Assembly: GCA_016844745.1 (NCBI GenBank)
Contig: JAERMQ010000004.1
Coordinates: forward strand, 1 to 64,000
Direction of reading: 5' to 3'
Origin: Ignavibacteria bacterium
GTDB taxonomy: Bacteria > Bacteroidota > Ignavibacteria > Kapaibacteriales > UBA2268
Length of the DNA: 64,000 bases
Made by a program: the position numbers and the translations under genes. Numbering within the stretch: position 1 is the first letter of the stretch; every line of letters begins with the position of its first letter. Below, piece after piece: positions 18,304-27,394 of the stretch. The notes under the pieces are model-generated. The model saw only the letters and a program-made list of their open reading frames with translations. It searched no databases and was not told the origin of the DNA.

Positions 18304-19071
18304 ATGAAAAAACTAATTCTTTTCGCAGCAGGATTTTGCATGATTTTGTCATTTATTTCCTGCTCCGACTCAACGACAAGCACTCCTTCAACCGGAAAAA
18401 CTTATATCCCCATTGAACCCGGTACCTGGTGGAAATATTCTAAATATGCTCTGGGTAGTGATGGAAAGCCCGATTATACAACAAGCCTGGTTGATTCAAT
18501 CATTGTATCAAGCACAAAAACTTACTTCGGTAAAACCGCATCCGAGATTGTAACATTCAACGGGAAAGTCCGCAATGATACAGTGCATTATTTCTATGCA
18601 ACCGAAACGGCAATGTATGCTTCGAATAATTATGTCAATCCCCCGGTATCGATGGTTCCGCAAATGAGTAATGGCTGGAGCGTTCTTGCCGATAGCAAAA
18701 GTTCCGGATGGAATATATTTGATACTACTTTAACATCTTTTAATATTTCTTATGGTGGTACCAATGTTTCTTTGAGTGGAAAATATACTATCAAAGGTGT
18801 ACTTGGGAAAAAAGAAAATGTTGTAATCAATGATAACGGTATTTTTACACCAATTCTAACTCAGGAATACCAAATTTTGTACTCTTTCGATGGAACAATT
18901 TCTCTGGTATTTCCTTTGAAATTCACTATTACTTATCACTACTGGATTAATTCTGATATTGGAATTGTGAAGGAACATCTTGACCCTCTAACCATAACTG
19001 CTTTAGGTATTCCAATACCGGTTCCCGGTACCGAAAAAATATTAATGACATATAATATATCAAAAAAATAA
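18304..19071 (+). CDS. Lipoprotein of unknown function (paralogue of preceding gene)
   Basis: Signal peptide with lipobox FISC (Cys near residue 20), Ser/Thr linker, then YIPIEPGTWWKYSKY and a beta-rich body ending YHYWINSDIGIVKEHL. It shares layout and length with the gene at 17335-18105, so an ancient tandem duplication is likely, now separated by a palindromic repeat. The M6 protease gene follows after 13 bases, suggesting co-transcription. Localisation at the outer membrane or periplasm is inferred from the lipobox. Confidence 0.75.
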   Translation: MKKLILFAAGFCMILSFISCSDSTTSTPSTGKTYIPIEPGTWWKYSKYALGSDGKPDYTTSLVDSIIVSSTKTYFGKTASEIVTFNGKVRNDTVHYFYATETAMYASNNYVNPPVSMVPQMSNGWSVLADSKSSGWNIFDTTLTSFNISYGGTNVSLSGKYTIKGVLGKKENVVINDNGIFTPILTQEYQILYSFDGTISLVFPLKFTITYHYWINSDIGIVKEHLDPLTITALGIPIPVPGTEKILMTYNISKK

Positions 19072-19084
19072 ATCAAGGTGCATT

Positions 19085-22000
19085 ATGAAAAACAAAATTT
19101 CTAATTATTTCAAGTATTTATTTATTATAACCGTAATAGTTATCATAGCCGGCTTGCCCGCTCGCGCAGCTTATATGAAGGCTATTCCGATGACTCTCTC
19201 CCAGCCGGACGGTACAACGCTGAATCTCTTTGCTACCGGCGATGAATATTACAACTGGCTGCATGATGCCGACGGATATACAATCATTCAGCATCCCCAA
19301 ACCGGCTACTTTACTTATGCTGTTCTCAATGATGGTGGTGATATAGTTTCATCGCAAAATATTGTCGGTAGAGTTGACCCGAACTCTTTGGGCATTCAAA
19401 AATGGCTGACAATTTCCGCTGAGAAAATGATGCAGCGAAGATCATTATTTGACATGCCTGCAAAGCCAATTGCCAATAAAAAGAAGGATATGCCACAGGT
19501 AGCCAATATTGGTACTATTCAAAATTTAGCAATTTTCATTGGCTTTTCTAATTTTGGATATTCAGGTACAGGATATGAGGATAGATTAAGCGTTTATAAC
19601 AGCCAATTCAATGCGACCGATGCTGTTTCAATGGCTTATTATTTTAAAGAAGTTTCATATCAGAAACTGCAAATCAATACTTACTTTTACCCAGCCACAT
19701 CAGGTTCGATTTGCCTGTTCTACAGAGATCCGAACCCCAGGAGTTACTATAGCCCTTATTCAGGTGTTAATACAATTGGCTACACAAATGATGCTCAACG
19801 CACTTCCCGTGAGCATACCTTGCTGAGGAACGCAGTTAATTACATTGCTTCTCAAGTACCTGCTTCATTAAATATTGATAATGACAATGACGGCTTTGTC
19901 GATAATGTGTGCTTTTTCATTGCCGGTACGAACGATGCCTGGGCTACACTTCTTTGGCCCCACCGCTGGGCGCTTTACACCCAGACAGCAATGATAAACG
20001 GGAAAAGAGTGTGGGATTTTAATTTCCAAATACAATCCTGGGTTACTCAAAGCCGTGCTGTCAGCGTATTGTGCCATGAAATGTTCCACTCATTAGGCGC
20101 TCCGGACTTGTATCATTATGTCGGAAATGGAATTCAGCCGGCTGACGGATGGGATTTGATGGAAAACGATGCAACCCAGCACATGACGGCTTTTATGAAA
20201 TATAAATACGGTCATTGGATTAACAATATTCCCGAGATTACCGAACCCGGCACATACACACTTAATCCCCTGACATCTTCGGAAAGGAATTGCTACAAAA
20301 TCAAATCTCCGAATGACCCGAACCAATATTTCATGGTGGAATACAGAGTCAAGACAGGATTGCTTGAAAGAAACATACCAGGAACAGGAATGTTGGTTTA
20401 CCGAATCGACCCTACGGCAGGCAATGGAAATGCATCCGGTCCTCCCGATGAACTTTATATTTACAGACCAAACGGTACGACTACGGCTAACGGAACTCCT
20501 TCCCAGGCAAATTTCAGCGCTGCTTCCGGTAGAACTGCGATAAATTCAACAACAAATCCGACTCCGTTTCTTCAAGACGGCTCTCCCGGAGGTATAAATA
20601 TTTTCGGAGTAGGCGCTGCCGGTCAAACAATATCGTTCAATATTACATTTCCACTTAGTACTCCGGTTCTATTTGAACCTTTCGATGGAGATACTGTTGT
20701 TAATGTAGTGCCTACTTTCAAATGGTTCAGCGTACAACATGCTACATATTACGTTATGCAGCTTTCCGATATGGCGGACTTCTCCAATATTATTTATGAA
20801 ACGCCCAAGATGCCTTATCTGATACAGCTTTATCCTTACAAGTTGGACACAAGAACTAATTACTATTTCAGGGTAAAAGCATACCATCTGTTCGATTCTT
20901 CGGAATGGTCAACTCCTTATTCATTCAAATCGGCTTTCGACCCGCCCGAAATAGTTTCACAAACACCCAATGCTATAATATGCAAAAACGAATCCGTGCA
21001 TTTTTATGTTACTGCAACGGGTTCGTACCTTAAATTTCAATGGCAAAAGGACGGGGTTGATATTACAGGTCAAACAACACCAAAACTCGATTTCACCGCC
21101 GGTACTTTCGATGTTTCTGCGGTTTACAGGTGCAGGGTAACTAATTTCCCATTCCGTGATACACTTTACTCTCGAAATATGGTTGTATATGTCGCTTCCG
21201 ACCCCGAGATTACAAAACCCCCATCACAGCTAATTTGGGCTGCATTAGGCGACACAGTTCGTATTACATTCGGCGCTCATATTCAGGGATTGCCGCCGGA
21301 GTATCAACCTGAAATTCTATGGTATCGTGGTACCAAGCCTCTTACTGATGATTTGAGATTTATCGGTACAACATCGAATGCATTGTCAATAAGGGGTATC
21401 AAAGCTACCGATTACGGTAACGATTACTACTTCATATTGAAAAGCCAATGCGGCTGGGATACATCTTTTAAAATTACTATTGGCATTCCTCCAGGTATAA
21501 CTGTTACAAAACAGCCGGCTGATATTAGTTCATGCGAAGGTTCGAGCGCAACATTCGGCGTTACTGCTGCCCCAACAAACGGCGGACAAACAATATTGTA
21601 TCAATGGTATATCAACGATATTGCCTTAGCAGAAAATCCGATGAGTTTTACAGGAACAAATACTGCTGTTTTAACTGCTTTGAATCTTACTATCAATTCA
21701 GGTTCAAATAATATTTATTGCATTATGACCGTTCAACCGGGCGGCGCTAAAGTTAAATCAAATGTCGTAAAACTTACAATTAAAGAAATGCCGGCGATAA
21801 CATTACAACCGGCAAATACAATTACCGAAAAAACAGGAAATCCAATTTCATTTATTGTCGGTGCAACCGGATTTGCTCCTCTCACACATCAATGGTATAA
21901 AGACGGAACTTCACTTACATCCCAGACAACTGCTACTCTTTCAATCGCCGCCGTTGCAACAGCCGACCAGGGCAAATATTGGTGTATTGTTACTAATCAA

Positions 22001-22351
22001 TGCGGCTCTGTTACATCCGATACAAGTACTTTGGTTGTGACTGTTTTAATTGAACAATCCGATGTTAAAGATTCTTATATTGCATCTTTAATCAAACTCG
22101 AAAACGTGCCTAATCCTTTTGAGGATATTACAGAAATTTCATGGAGCAATCTGACTACCTCCAATGTAAAATTAGTCATTTGTGACATAATGGGTAATAA
22201 AATATCTACCCTTATTGACGAGCAATTGATGGCAGGCAGGCATAAAGTACAATTTAATGCCACAGCAGCCGGAATTATGCAGGGAATCTATTATTACACT
22301 TTGTATTTAGACGGACGGGCATTCACCGGTAAGATGATTTATCTCAGGTAA
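19085..22351 (+). CDS. T9SS-secreted M6 family metalloprotease with Ig-like domains
   Basis: A 1088-residue secreted protease. The N-terminus is a signal peptide (to about residue 28), followed by a propeptide and an immune inhibitor A-like M6 catalytic domain with zinc motif HEMFHSLGAPD near residue 335. After residue 520 come a fibronectin-like domain (FEPFDGDTVVNV) and three Ig-like domains (each with a WY or WQ core and YxCxVTN). The last 75 residues (VPNPFEDITEISW to GKMIYLR) are a type A T9SS sorting domain. It follows a lipoprotein gene by 13 bases and ends in an intrinsic terminator. A role in extracellular protein degradation is likely. Confidence 0.9.
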   Translation: MKNKISNYFKYLFIITVIVIIAGLPARAAYMKAIPMTLSQPDGTTLNLFATGDEYYNWLHDADGYTIIQHPQTGYFTYAVLNDGGDIVSSQNIVGRVDPNSLGIQKWLTISAEKMMQRRSLFDMPAKPIANKKKDMPQVANIGTIQNLAIFIGFSNFGYSGTGYEDRLSVYNSQFNATDAVSMAYYFKEVSYQKLQINTYFYPATSGSICLFYRDPNPRSYYSPYSGVNTIGYTNDAQRTSREHTLLRNAVNYIASQVPASLNIDNDNDGFVDNVCFFIAGTNDAWATLLWPHRWALYTQTAMINGKRVWDFNFQIQSWVTQSRAVSVLCHEMFHSLGAPDLYHYVGNGIQPADGWDLMENDATQHMTAFMKYKYGHWINNIPEITEPGTYTLNPLTSSERNCYKIKSPNDPNQYFMVEYRVKTGLLERNIPGTGMLVYRIDPTAGNGNASGPPDELYIYRPNGTTTANGTPSQANFSAASGRTAINSTTNPTPFLQDGSPGGINIFGVGAAGQTISFNITFPLSTPVLFEPFDGDTVVNVVPTFKWFSVQHATYYVMQLSDMADFSNIIYETPKMPYLIQLYPYKLDTRTNYYFRVKAYHLFDSSEWSTPYSFKSAFDPPEIVSQTPNAIICKNESVHFYVTATGSYLKFQWQKDGVDITGQTTPKLDFTAGTFDVSAVYRCRVTNFPFRDTLYSRNMVVYVASDPEITKPPSQLIWAALGDTVRITFGAHIQGLPPEYQPEILWYRGTKPLTDDLRFIGTTSNALSIRGIKATDYGNDYYFILKSQCGWDTSFKITIGIPPGITVTKQPADISSCEGSSATFGVTAAPTNGGQTILYQWYINDIALAENPMSFTGTNTAVLTALNLTINSGSNNIYCIMTVQPGGAKVKSNVVKLTIKEMPAITLQPANTITEKTGNPISFIVGATGFAPLTHQWYKDGTSLTSQTTATLSIAAVATADQGKYWCIVTNQCGSVTSDTSTLVVTVLIEQSDVKDSYIASLIKLENVPNPFEDITEISWSNLTTSNVKLVICDIMGNKISTLIDEQLMAGRHKVQFNATAAGIMQGIYYYTLYLDGRAFTGKMIYLR

Positions 22352-22368
22352 GATAACATTTCAAATCG

Positions 22369-22408
22369 AAAAAAAGGGTGTGTTGAAGAAATCAATACAC
22401 CCTTTTTT
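22369..22408 (+). terminator. Intrinsic terminator after the M6 protease gene
   Basis: AAGGGTGTGTTG pairs with CAATACACCCTT and is followed by a T tract. Together with the preceding TAACATTTC it is closely similar to the element at 24128-24190. Confidence 0.8.
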
Positions 22409-22474
22409 ATTAGCCCAATTTATTCATTAGAGAACTATGAAATCAACAAGTAATACATAAATAATCCGCACCTT

Positions 22475-22528
22475 ATACCAAGTAGCGTTCAAACAGACAA
22501 GAATGTCTGTTTGAACGCTACTTGGTAT
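22475..22528. repeat. 54-base perfect palindrome
   Basis: Two perfect 25-base arms (starting ATACCAAGTAGCG and ending CGCTACTTGGTAT) flank a 4-base loop AGAA. No T tract follows. It lies between the convergent M6 and ammonium-channel genes, immediately before a GAAGAATCC-family palindrome. Confidence 0.9.
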
Positions 22529-22555
22529 TAGAGGATGTCCTATAAGTCTGGAAGA

Positions 22556-22630
22556 ATGTCATTCTGAACGAAGTGAAGAATCCAGAAGCCGTATTGGGAC
22601 TGGATTCTTCACTTCGTTCAGAATGACATT
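22556..22630. repeat. Palindromic repeat (GAAGAATCC family), intact copy
   Basis: Arms TGTCATTCTGAACGAAGTG and CACTTCGTTCAGAATGACA flank a spacer containing CCAGAAGCC..TTGGGACTGG. It is one of the cleanest copies in the window. Confidence 0.9.
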
Positions 22631-22715
22631 CTACCTAATAATTGAGTTTTTACACAGTCTCATTCGCAGGAATGACAATTTATAGAACTCCCCTAAAATC
22701 AAAGTGAAAAAAATA

Positions 22716-23885
22716 TCATTCGGCATCGAGAAATTCGCTTGCATCATCATAAGGCACTAACATTTTACCCATCAACGATACGATTTTTCCTGTAATTAGT
22801 CCAGCTACCACCGCAATAATAATAGTAATTCCAATTCCACTTAACTGGTTAATGGGATTTAATCCGTTAACAATAGGTATTGCTGCGAGACCACCCAATA
22901 TACCGGGGCGTCCATGTAAATTTGAAACTCCGCATGTATCAACAAATTTCAGCCCCTTCTGCATACGGCACTGGATATAAGCAAAGCCTAAAGTAGATAA
23001 AATACCGGCTAATATTCCGATAATAAATGAAGTAACGGGGTCGGCTTTATCACATGTTGAACCGATTGCTACCCCCCCGGCTAACGAAGCATTTGCAATA
23101 TCTGCTATACTGATTTTTTTCCTGACAACAACGGATGTAAAATAAGTTGCAAGAGTAGAGCCGCATAGTGCAAAAATTACATTCAATATTGTTACAGGTA
23201 TCTGAGCCGGTGCAACAAGAGCAGCACAAAAGCTGGGCCAAAATACCCAAAGAACCATACTTCCCAGCATTGAATATCTATCGCTGACGTAGTTACTTTC
23301 GACAGGGATTTTCTGTTCATCTTTTGTGGTTAGGAAAATAGCTGCGGCTACTCCGAAAATAGCGCCGAAAGCATGGATTACAATTGAACCGCCTGTGTCT
23401 GCAAAGCTGTTGGGCGTTAAAAAACCGAGACCGCCATTTAATACAAGCCATTCATTTAGCATGTAAGAAAAAATGAATAATACGCCAAGAAGCAAATATT
23501 GCGGCATTTTGAGCCTGCCCAGTACTGCTCCTGCCGTAATCAGTAGTGAAGCTGCTGCAAATTCGGCAAAAATCAACCTCTCCATTATTTCATTGGGAAA
23601 ATGGAATATACCTGACCAGCCGATAAGGAAATATACCGGCAAAGAAATTGATACCAGCAGAAATGTCGCAGTCAATGCCGACCTGCCGTATTTCCTTACA
23701 AAAACCATCAGAAAACCGAAACCAAGAATAAGCATTGCCATTATATGGATTGCTCTTTCATATTTCTGGACATTAATAACGGAGGTGACGAGATTGGAGA
23801 TTGCCGGGTCCTGAGCAAAAAGGTTACCTGAAAATGCACTGAGAAGAAATCCGACTAACAAGAAAAAATTTTTAAATAACTTCAT
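22716..23885 (-). CDS. Rh-type ammonium transporter
   Basis: A 389-residue Amt/Rh channel moving NH3/NH4+ across the inner membrane. Rh-type signatures are ADTGGSIVIHAFGAIFG (with D163 and H171) and DTCGVSNLHGRPGILG near residue 317. A cleavable signal peptide ends LFAQ at residue 25. An upstream in-frame start at 23942 is rejected because GGAG sits 7 bases before the ATG at 23885. In Amt/Rh proteins a twin-histidine pair lines the pore. The first (H171) is kept but the second position is Ser321 (TCA at 22923-22925). No GlnK gene is adjacent, as expected for Rh-type proteins. Confidence 0.88.
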   Translation of the reverse strand: MKLFKNFFLLVGFLLSAFSGNLFAQDPAISNLVTSVINVQKYERAIHIMAMLILGFGFLMVFVRKYGRSALTATFLLVSISLPVYFLIGWSGIFHFPNEIMERLIFAEFAAASLLITAGAVLGRLKMPQYLLLGVLFIFSYMLNEWLVLNGGLGFLTPNSFADTGGSIVIHAFGAIFGVAAAIFLTTKDEQKIPVESNYVSDRYSMLGSMVLWVFWPSFCAALVAPAQIPVTILNVIFALCGSTLATYFTSVVVRKKISIADIANASLAGGVAIGSTCDKADPVTSFIIGILAGILSTLGFAYIQCRMQKGLKFVDTCGVSNLHGRPGILGGLAAIPIVNGLNPINQLSGIGITIIIAVVAGLITGKIVSLMGKMLVPYDDASEFLDAE

Positions 23886-24101
23886 CAAAAACTCCAAAAG
23901 TAATTGAACTTTAATAAAATTTTTTAAATTATAATAAAACAAATAACAAAGTTATGGGTTTTTCATTATAAAATTAATTGAAATACCGATTAAATTTTAA
24001 GGAATATTTTTTTTATATTTAATATGTTCCTGAAATTTTATGAAAAGCTTGATATTTAATGACAAAAGCATTTTAAATTAATATTTTGATTATTTGTATT
24101 A

Positions 24102-24117
24102 TGGCATTGGAATTGCA
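24102..24117 (+). promoter_or_regulatory. Possible sigma-54 (-24/-12) promoter
   Basis: TGGCATTGGAATTGCA has the GG and GC dinucleotides at the exact 10-base spacing of the sigma-54 consensus. No gene starts downstream before the terminator-like hairpin at 24146-24187, so it would make only a transcript of about 60 bases. A chance match is possible. Confidence 0.3.
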
Positions 24118-24127
24118 TAATTGATTT

Positions 24128-24190
24128 AAAGTAACATTTCTAATTGAAAAAAGGGTGTGACGTTTATCGAAGTTCACACTCTTTTTTCAT
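24128..24190 (+). terminator. Orphan terminator cassette similar to the M6 terminator
   Basis: GTAACATTTCTAATTG is followed by a hairpin (AGGGTGTGA..TTCACACTCT) and six T residues. It resembles 22350-22410 in sequence as well as structure, yet no gene ends in front of it. It could terminate a short RNA from 24.1 kb or mark a lost gene. Confidence 0.55.
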
Positions 24191-24250
24191 TAGAAAATTA
24201 GGAATATATATTAGCTTAAAGGATTGGCTAATTAAATTGAAACAAGGAGG

Positions 24251-24397
24251 TTGAATGAAATTTTCAAAAGACTAATCATCATAGTTTCTCAAGAACCGGG
24301 ACCAAAATCTCAAATTCATGTAAAATTGAAGCCTTCGATTATATGCTTTTTTGATAATGGTTCCTTAGCTATTGGTATTTTTAAAGAAAATGGCTAA
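24251..24397 (+). other. Possible small-gene remnant behind a strong ribosome site
   Basis: AGGAGG at 24245-24250 precedes ATG at 24255, but that frame stops after MKFSKD. The overlapping frame from TTG 24251 stays open for 48 codons (starting NEIFKRLIIIVSQEPG, ending AIGIFKENG). A single-base frame change would join them, so a frameshifted small gene or a leader peptide is possible. No family is recognised. The rest of 23886-24560 is AT-rich with no further gene. Confidence 0.3.
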
Positions 24398-24560
24398 TAA
24401 TATTTTTCCGTAATGGTTAATATTAGCTTAGCCCATTATTATAACGTAGGTAATTATAGTGAAAATTTAAGATTATGTATAACTATTAAATAAAATCTCT
24501 AATTATATATACAGATATATATTAATATAGTCGATATATAAAGAGTAAAATATTGCAAAA

Positions 24561-27173
24561 ATGATTATGAAATTAGGAATTGGAAAATACCTTTTAATTT
24601 CATTGCTTCTTATTTATTCAGTAAGGGGACAATCTTTTTTGCCATTATATGATTTTACAGGCGGAGCTACAAGCGGCAGCAATCCTTACGGAACGCTTCT
24701 TTATTCAGGCGGGTTATTTTATGGAATGACACAAAACGGCGGAACTGATAATGTTGGAATCATTTTTAAAATAAATCCTGACGGCAGCAGCTTTACTATA
24801 CTTCATCACTTTACCGGAAGTGCAACCGATGGCAGTTCCCCGTCCGGCAGCCTTATAATCGTTGGTGGTGTGCTTTACGGAATGACGGATTTAGGAGGAG
24901 CAAGCAATAGGGGAACTATATTTTCAATAAATACTAACGGCACAGGATTTTCGCTTCTTTACAGTTTTGTTGGTGGCGGAGCTGATGGGAAAAATCCTAT
25001 GGGAGGATTAATCGAATCTGGTGGCGTCCTATATGGTATGACTTCCAGCGGAACATCCGGTAACAAAGGAAATATTTTTAAAATCAATACCAATGGTACA
25101 GGCTACACTGTACTTCATTTGTTTGGAGGTGGCAGTTCTGACGGTGCTTCGCCTTATGGTGATTTGGTTTTATCCGGCGGAGTATTGTATGGAATGACCT
25201 CATCCGGTGGAACTCAAAATCGTGGTGTAATTTTCAAAATAAATACAGACGGAACAGGTTTTGCCTTAATTCGTGATTTGGTTGGCGGCGCTACAGATGG
25301 AAGCGCCCCTTATGGCTCACTCAACCTGATAGGCGGTGTTCTTTATGGTATGAATTCAAATGGTGGAACTCAAAATCGCGGAGTGATATTCAGTCTTAAT
25401 ACCGATGGTTCGGGATTTAACCTGATGCACTCATTTGCAGGTGGTAATGGTGACGGTGATAATCCTCATGGTTCAATGATTCAGGTAGGTGCTACGTTAT
25501 ATGGAATGACAAATCAGGGAGGTGCAAGTAATGCGGGTGTTATTTTCAGCATAAATACTGATGGTTCAGGTTATACTGTTATAGCTTCCATGTCCGACGG
25601 CGGTTCTAATAAAAATACTCCGAATGGCAGTTTGGTTTTCATTGGAACTGTAATGTACGGAATGACGGCTAATGGCGGTGGAAGCAACAGGGGAACTATT
25701 TTCGGTTACGACCCGATTCCTACATTATCGGCAACGGTTTCTGCTTCGCCTAATACAGGTGTTGTCGCTGTTACTTTAATAAACTTTACAACCACTGTTA
25801 CCGGAGGATTAGGTCCATTCACATACTCACATACACATGGAGATGGAGTGGGGGTATCTGCATTACAAAATCCATCTTATACGTATCCGACACCCGGAGT
25901 ATATACCGAAACAGTTACAGTTACCGATGCGCGTCCGGTTTCGACACAGGCTACATGTGTTGTAACGATACTCCCCCCGCCATTATTGGTCAATTTAAAT
26001 CCTTCGGCAGTAACAGGTACTGCAGGAGTGACTGCTTTTACATTTACAACAACCGCTTCGGGTGGATGGGGCGCATATACTTATGCTCATACTTTTGGGG
26101 ATGGCGGAACTTCAGTAGCTCAGAATCCCGTTTATATTTATGCTGCTGACGGTGTTTATACGGAAACAGTCACAGTTACCGATGCTTTAGGAGCTACAGC
26201 ACAGGCAAGCGTTGGTATTACGGTTAATCCTTTGGCTGGAGGCGCTCTGACGGTTACATATTCGGTGGCTCCGGCAAGTGGTTCATCAGATGTCACATCT
26301 TTTGCATTTACAACAAACGTTGTTGGCGGCTCCCCTCCTTACACTTATTCACATAATTTCGGTGATGGAAATACTTCCACACTACAGAATCCATCTCATA
26401 TTTACCATTCATCGGGTATTTTTATGTCAACCGTTACCGTTACAGATGCTGTCGGTACAACTGCACAGGCATCACTCCGGGTAGCTGTCGATATACCACC
26501 GCCTGCACCAGTGCCAACCCTATCTGTTTCACTTATTGCAAATCCATTAAACGGAACAGAAGGAGTAACTGCAATTAACTTTACAACGATAGTTAACAGT
26601 GGTACTCCTCCTTATACATATTCACATAATTTTGGGGATGGTTCAACTTCAGCAGCCCAGAATCCATCTTATACTTATCCTGCAGCAAGCGTTTATAATT
26701 CATTAGTAACCGTTACTGATGGCGCAGGTTTGGTAGCACAGGCATCTGTTCGATTAATTATTTTACCTGCTGTAATGATTCCTTTATCCGTTTCAATATC
26801 AGTCAGCCCGTTATCCGGGCAGGCAGCAGTTACGGCATTTGCATTCACAACTACTCCTGCCGGAGGACTTCCTCCATATACTTATTTACATACATTTGGA
26901 GACGGGCAAACTTCAACTTCACAAAATCCAACTCATATTTATGCTGCCATTGGGACTTATACCGAGACCGTAACGGTTACCGACGGACTTGGCTCAACAG
27001 CTCAGGCTACGACCCAGGTGGTTGTAAATGTGGAAGCACCGATAGGTTCATCAACCAAGGGAAGGGTATATATGGAAAGCCTGCCGATTCCTACTTTAAG
27101 CGAATGGGCGGCTATATTAATGGGGATTTTACTTGGTATTTACGGAATTTTTTCAATCAGGAAGATGATTTAA
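24561..27173 (+). CDS. IPTL-CTERM surface protein with GloVer-type repeats and PKD domains
   Basis: An 870-residue secreted protein. Residues 1-25 are a signal peptide (ending VRGQ). Residues 30-385 contain about seven TIGR03803-like repeats (GGVLYGMTxxGG..GxIFxINxDG). Residues 390-830 hold five PKD-type domains, each with GDG and a YTxTVTVTD strand. The C-terminus has IPTLSEWAAILMG, a hydrophobic helix and RK, the IPTL-CTERM signal recognised by exosortase H. The exosortase gene lies 1.1 kb away on the other strand, so this is the likely local substrate. It would be cleaved and anchored or released at the envelope. An alternative start ATG is at 24567. Confidence 0.88.
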   Translation: MIMKLGIGKYLLISLLLIYSVRGQSFLPLYDFTGGATSGSNPYGTLLYSGGLFYGMTQNGGTDNVGIIFKINPDGSSFTILHHFTGSATDGSSPSGSLIIVGGVLYGMTDLGGASNRGTIFSINTNGTGFSLLYSFVGGGADGKNPMGGLIESGGVLYGMTSSGTSGNKGNIFKINTNGTGYTVLHLFGGGSSDGASPYGDLVLSGGVLYGMTSSGGTQNRGVIFKINTDGTGFALIRDLVGGATDGSAPYGSLNLIGGVLYGMNSNGGTQNRGVIFSLNTDGSGFNLMHSFAGGNGDGDNPHGSMIQVGATLYGMTNQGGASNAGVIFSINTDGSGYTVIASMSDGGSNKNTPNGSLVFIGTVMYGMTANGGGSNRGTIFGYDPIPTLSATVSASPNTGVVAVTLINFTTTVTGGLGPFTYSHTHGDGVGVSALQNPSYTYPTPGVYTETVTVTDARPVSTQATCVVTILPPPLLVNLNPSAVTGTAGVTAFTFTTTASGGWGAYTYAHTFGDGGTSVAQNPVYIYAADGVYTETVTVTDALGATAQASVGITVNPLAGGALTVTYSVAPASGSSDVTSFAFTTNVVGGSPPYTYSHNFGDGNTSTLQNPSHIYHSSGIFMSTVTVTDAVGTTAQASLRVAVDIPPPAPVPTLSVSLIANPLNGTEGVTAINFTTIVNSGTPPYTYSHNFGDGSTSAAQNPSYTYPAASVYNSLVTVTDGAGLVAQASVRLIILPAVMIPLSVSISVSPLSGQAAVTAFAFTTTPAGGLPPYTYLHTFGDGQTSTSQNPTHIYAAIGTYTETVTVTDGLGSTAQATTQVVVNVEAPIGSSTKGRVYMESLPIPTLSEWAAILMGILLGIYGIFSIRKMI

Positions 27174-27189
27174 TATGAATAAATTAGAA

Positions 27190-27282
27190 GAGAAACCCCC
27201 TAACCCGGTTTTAGAAGAAGAACATAGAAGTAGAAGTAGAACTCATTCCCCCTTTTTCAAAGGGGGTTAGGGGGTTTCTCTT
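27190..27282. repeat. CCCCCTAACCC palindromic repeat
   Basis: GAGAAACCCCCTAACCC at the left is inverted as GGGGGTTAGGGGGTTTCTC at the right, with a second inner pair CCCCCTTT and AAAGGGGG. A relative lies at 32060-32135. It separates the convergent IPTL-CTERM and exosortase-associated genes and might end transcription from both sides. Confidence 0.85.
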
Positions 27283-27394
27283 CACTATTTATAATCAATA
27301 TATTGAGATTATTTGCTAGTTATTGTTGATTTTTTTGTATCATTAATAAGGGAGAAAAATAATATCAAGTTTTTGAATCCAATTTTGAATAACT

